DNA of 60,813 bases, taken from positions 1-60,813 of the forward strand of contig CAVEQO010000012.1 in NCBI GenBank assembly GCA_963617965.1, given 5' to 3'. The notes beneath the pieces were generated by a model. That model had not been told where the DNA came from. It did no database searches and saw only the letters and a program-made list of their open reading frames with translations. A program made the position numbers and the translations under genes. Of this stretch, positions 57,684 through 60,813 are shown one piece after another. Position 1 is the stretch's first letter, and each line of letters starts with the position of its first letter. This stretch comes from UBA6382 sp963617965. Its GTDB lineage: Bacteria > Bacteroidota > Bacteroidia > Bacteroidales > Bacteroidaceae.

Positions 57684-60440
57684 CTATACCTGTATCAATT
57701 GGTTTAGCATTTCTGCCACTTTTTCCCGTTCTCCACTCCCTTTAGTCGAAAGTCGCAATAGAGGAAGTCCATAGCTTTTGAGAATGTTGTCTTTCATCAA
57801 GTCGCGTTGGTGCTGTTCAGTCTTGTCATTGTGATACGAATAGCCGTCGGTCTCAATGGCGAGGACAGGCTGCTTGCTTACACGGTTGATGACAAGGAAA
57901 TCCAAATGCGTACTGTAATTGGCTGCATACTTCATCTCGCTTTCCGACATAAGCGACGTATCTTTTACTACTTGCCTTAATGGTATATGGCAAAGCACAT
58001 TGAGACATTTATAGCGGCTTTCTGATGAGAGAACATCGTGAAGCAATGCGTATGTCAGATTCTCCGATGCATACTCCGATATTTTAGGATGACTATCGAG
58101 GAAAGCCATGCGTTGCTCGGTATACTGCGCATAGAGACAGTCGAAGATGGAGGCCAACTTGCTTTCCGTCACCGTACAGTTGTTGTAGGCAATATAGTCG
58201 AGCAAGTCCATGATGTTGCCTTTCTTCTCCTGTTCGTTGCCAGTAACAACCAAGCAGAACTTCTTCTTGGCTCTTGATACTGCCACGTTCAGCATGTTTG
58301 CATCATCGGCGAAGTCAGAGATTTGGTTGTCTACCACACTGAATACGATGGAATCCTTTTCCCGACCTTGATATTTGTGTATAGTAGCAGTCTCCACATT
58401 CGGCAGTTGCTTATGAAACGCTTCCACTTGATGGTTGTACGGAGTAACCACGCCAATACTCTCGTACTTTTGCAACTTCGGCAAAATGCTTTCCTTCACC
58501 ACATCTATCTCACGCTGGTTGTAGTGGTTCACGCAGTGGTTGCCCATGCTTGTCTTTTCGGCATAGAGCACATCATCCTCGCCGTTATCTTCGGTCATGA
58601 TGAGCAGGTTGCCACCATAAAACTTCTGGTTGCAGAAGTTGATGATGCGCGGATGACAACGGTAATGCTCACGAAGCAATGTCTCGGGAACATCCTTCAC
58701 CACATCAAGCACCGACTGCAAGAAACTGTTCTTTGCGCAATCATAGCCCTCGGCAATCTTGTATTGCTTCATGATTATATCCAACTTCTGTTTGTCATCG
58801 TCCGTCACCACGTTGGGCAACTGCAGCGTATCGCCCACAATTACAGCATTATAGGCACAAGTCAATGCCAATGCTCCCGTTTCTATCGAAACTTGCGAAG
58901 CCTCGTCCATAATGATGTAGTCGTAAGGCTTGTCTGTAAACAGGCATGACCGAGCTGAAAATGTTGTACTAAGAACAACAGGATATTGTTCCAGCAAAGC
59001 ATCACCATGCCATTCCAGCTCTTTTACATCGGCGAATTTCGGACGTTCATGCTTGTCATAATGATTTGCCAATGCTGACTTGAACAAGCTCATTGACAAT
59101 TCAGTCAAAGTGGTGGTCAGCCCTTTGGCATCATAGTTGGCGAGTCCTTTTTTTATTTCGTCGACGCGGTCTGCAATCTCATGTTGGCGGTTGAGATAGT
59201 AAAGCGTCTGCAATTCACGGACAAGTGGAGTAAGGTCAGCACGGTTAAACTCATTCTTGATATGCAAGCGGTAGCGGCTGTTCCATTTAATCCATATCCA
59301 TCTCAGACGTTGCCACATTTTTGCAAACCAACTTGTTGGCTGCGGCTGTTCACGATCAGCAATCGACTGATATTCCAACCAAAGGGAGATGATGCGCTTG
59401 GAATTGGCACGATGCGACAACGCCATATCCTCACTAACGCCATTATCCAGACAAAAGTGCTTCCATTCCAATGCTATAGCTTGCTGTTCATGTAGCAATT
59501 CCGCCTTCTCGTTTTGAAGAGCAAACATTTTATCGAGTTGCTGCAAAGTATTGTGCAAGTCACGTTTCATGCGCAAACTGTCAGCAACAGGAACACTCCA
59601 ATCTTTCAATTCAGCAGGAATACTTGGCTGATTGGCGACAAATGCTTCTTTGTTGTCTTTGCAGCCAAGCGGTGCAACAATGAATGACACTCCATATTTC
59701 TCCATCTTCTCCTGCACATTGGTTATGGCAGAGTTGTTGTTTGACACCACCATGACCGTCTTGCCTTGACGGACGATGTTGGCAATGATGTTGAGGATTG
59801 TCTGTGTTTTGCCTGTTCCCGGAGGTCCTTGTATCACACTCATCTGATGTCCGAATGCTGTCGCCACTGCTTTCTTTTGGCTGGCATTGCATCCGAAGGG
59901 ATAAATCAAGTCTGCGTGTTTCAGTCGGCTTGGCTTATGTCCGTCAGGATTGAGATAACAAGCCGCGGCCGTCTTGTCATCTATGAAATTCACCTTGCTA
60001 TAAAGTCCAGCAAGCAGCCCATTGCCTGTTTCTTCGTTGCGTAATGGATTGATAGCCGCCACGTCCTTCATATATATAAAGGTGTCTTTGGCTCGTTCCT
60101 CACTCAAACAAGAAGTCACCACCTGTACGCTACCCTTGGTATCATCCTCCACGTAACCATTGGTATGAACCACACGCCAATACACATTCTCGCCACAAAC
60201 GAACTTCCATACCTCACGAATATCCGTCTTTTGTGTACCGCCGATGTACACCTTGCTGTTGGCTAGGTCAACACATTCAGGATTGCTGAGCCAAACCACC
60301 TTGTCTGCGCCATAGGTATAAGGCTTTGGGGTGTTCTTGAAGCGCACACGAAAGCAACTCGACCCATTTCGTTCGATTGTGTCGATTTGCAAGGTCTTGG
60401 GCTCACCATTGAGCAATATGAAGTGACGTGACAAATCCAT
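57684..60440 (-). CDS. SF1 (Upf1-like) helicase with C-terminal DUF2726/REase-like domain
   Basis: 918 residues. Walker A GPPGTGKTQT (205-214), then VVSNNNSAITNVQEK, Walker B-like YIIMDEASQVSIETGAL, GDTLQLPNVV, REHYRCHPRIINFCNQKFYGG, and the helicase motifs V-VI in TIHKYQGREKDSIVFSVVDN with MLNVAVSRAKKK. The final 100 residues (LDFLVINRVSKQPVLAIETD, YSYHNDKTEQHQRD, SYGLPLLRLST) resemble DUF2726, a very-short-patch-repair/PD-(D/E)xK-like nuclease. Helicase-nuclease proteins of this make-up are frequent in defence islands. It converges on the HNH gene across a 157-nt gap in which I see no clear terminator. The first 180 residues have no recognised domain. Confidence 0.85.
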   Translation of the reverse strand: MDLSRHFILLNGEPKTLQIDTIERNGSSCFRVRFKNTPKPYTYGADKVVWLSNPECVDLANSKVYIGGTQKTDIREVWKFVCGENVYWRVVHTNGYVEDDTKGSVQVVTSCLSEERAKDTFIYMKDVAAINPLRNEETGNGLLAGLYSKVNFIDDKTAAACYLNPDGHKPSRLKHADLIYPFGCNASQKKAVATAFGHQMSVIQGPPGTGKTQTILNIIANIVRQGKTVMVVSNNNSAITNVQEKMEKYGVSFIVAPLGCKDNKEAFVANQPSIPAELKDWSVPVADSLRMKRDLHNTLQQLDKMFALQNEKAELLHEQQAIALEWKHFCLDNGVSEDMALSHRANSKRIISLWLEYQSIADREQPQPTSWFAKMWQRLRWIWIKWNSRYRLHIKNEFNRADLTPLVRELQTLYYLNRQHEIADRVDEIKKGLANYDAKGLTTTLTELSMSLFKSALANHYDKHERPKFADVKELEWHGDALLEQYPVVLSTTFSARSCLFTDKPYDYIIMDEASQVSIETGALALTCAYNAVIVGDTLQLPNVVTDDDKQKLDIIMKQYKIAEGYDCAKNSFLQSVLDVVKDVPETLLREHYRCHPRIINFCNQKFYGGNLLIMTEDNGEDDVLYAEKTSMGNHCVNHYNQREIDVVKESILPKLQKYESIGVVTPYNHQVEAFHKQLPNVETATIHKYQGREKDSIVFSVVDNQISDFADDANMLNVAVSRAKKKFCLVVTGNEQEKKGNIMDLLDYIAYNNCTVTESKLASIFDCLYAQYTEQRMAFLDSHPKISEYASENLTYALLHDVLSSESRYKCLNVLCHIPLRQVVKDTSLMSESEMKYAANYSTHLDFLVINRVSKQPVLAIETDGYSYHNDKTEQHQRDLMKDNILKSYGLPLLRLSTKGSGEREKVAEMLNQLIQV

Positions 60441-60491
60441 TCTGGGGATTTCCGATGTTTTATGGCAGAGTCTAAAAATCAGTTTCTACTA

Positions 60492-60499
60492 CAAAGGTA
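60492..60499 (-). promoter_or_regulatory. -7 box of the helicase-nuclease gene
   Basis: The minus strand reads TACCTTTG, 52 nt upstream of the ATG at 60440. A TTTG lies at 60523-60526 (23-nt spacer). Confidence 0.55.
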
Positions 60500-60813
60500 C
60501 TAAGTTTTCTGAAATTTTACAACAAAACCACTGATTGTCAGTATATTAATTCCCCCAACAAGCCTTAAAACTGCAATAAATAAAAGATTCTCTGCGGTTT
60601 TTGCGGTCGTTTCCAATAAAACAGGTACATTTGCGGTATAAAATGTGCTAGTAATAGCAAATAATGTGCCTTAAATCAATATTGTCCTACATAAATTACA
60701 GATATAAAGAATGTGAGGTTGTTAGGAATGACACCCCTTCAAAGCTTTCAAGTGGCTAATTTTTAACTCTCAGGCTTGCTCTGGCGGCGGTGTAAACGGC
60801 TCATTGAGCCACT
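60500..60813 (+). other. Right-edge non-coding stretch with a plus-strand promoter
   Basis: TACATTTG at 60626-60633 with TTTG at 60600-60603 (22-nt spacer) forms a plausible plus-strand promoter, but no reading frame follows within the window. AGTGGCT near 60749 is repeated as AGCCACT at the very end of the window, so a hairpin or mobile-element end may sit on the boundary. Confidence 0.4.

Noticed and set aside
1..60813. CRISPR array, rRNA, intact transposase
   Set aside because: No regularly spaced repeats of 25-40 nt, no rRNA-like sequence, and no complete transposase or integrase gene were seen.

Overview
The window reads as chromosomal DNA of a Bacteroidales bacterium (Bacteroidaceae or Prevotellaceae type). 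The evidence is Bacteroidota-style promoters (-7 box TAnnTTTG, sometimes with TTTG about 20 nt upstream), a bifunctional Fkp, DUF5606 and DUF6621 proteins, fimbrillin and fasciclin lipoproteins, a CPA2 antiporter, a LytS/LytTR pair, and carboxynorspermidine and meso-diaminopimelate dehydrogenases. Most of the window is fairly GC-rich core genome. The last 6 kb is AT-richer and looks acquired.

Layout. 1-1072: debris of mobile DNA (an ORF6N remnant, the tail of a serine recombinase, and copy A of a GC-rich repeat). 1073-6620 (minus): fatty-acid genes, namely an acyl-CoA synthetase followed by etfB-etfA-acyl-CoA dehydrogenase. 6907-8301: MATE exporter with a long hairpin leader. 8595-9023: DUF5606 gene, separated from its convergent neighbour by a strong two-way terminator. 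9113-17491 (minus): an eight-gene run of omega-amidase-like hydrolase, IorA, IorB, PaaK-1, aminotransferase, SDR, PaaK-2 and a double-ACT protein. Together these can interconvert aryl acetates, aryl-acetyl-CoAs, aryl pyruvates and aromatic amino acids. 17951-24397 (plus): zeta-like kinase, a 71-aa partner, fkp, a TPR protein, pepT and recA. 24603-26932: an exported beta-helix protein and a small companion. 27132-29022: LytS/LytTR two-component system.

29029-40665 (minus) is another eight-gene run: DUF6621, carboxynorspermidine dehydrogenase, membrane AraC regulator, CPA2 antiporter, GT2-DUF4922 fusion, SpoIID, AmpG-like transporter and clostripain. 40885-43044: GH2 enzyme, ended by a 25-bp perfect hairpin. 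43126-46249 (minus): PIF1-type helicase, then ddh. 46706-48413 (minus): a short leader-like peptide and a fimbrillin lipoprotein. Their promoter region carries a run of nine G (C on the plus strand) and four 10-bp repeats, and two inverted palindromes bracket the pair. 48753-50813: fasciclin lipoprotein. 50939-52294: RmuC. 52506-53630: SGNH hydrolase. 53701-54294: O6-alkylguanine methyltransferase.

54295-60813 begins with repeat copy B and a hairpin-rich stretch without a gene. It continues with an EcoRI-family adenine methyltransferase placed 1 nt before a DUF262-HNH nuclease, and a convergent SF1 helicase with a C-terminal nuclease-like domain. This is the best candidate for an under-described (defence-type) system. 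No CRISPR array, rRNA or convincing tRNA was seen.
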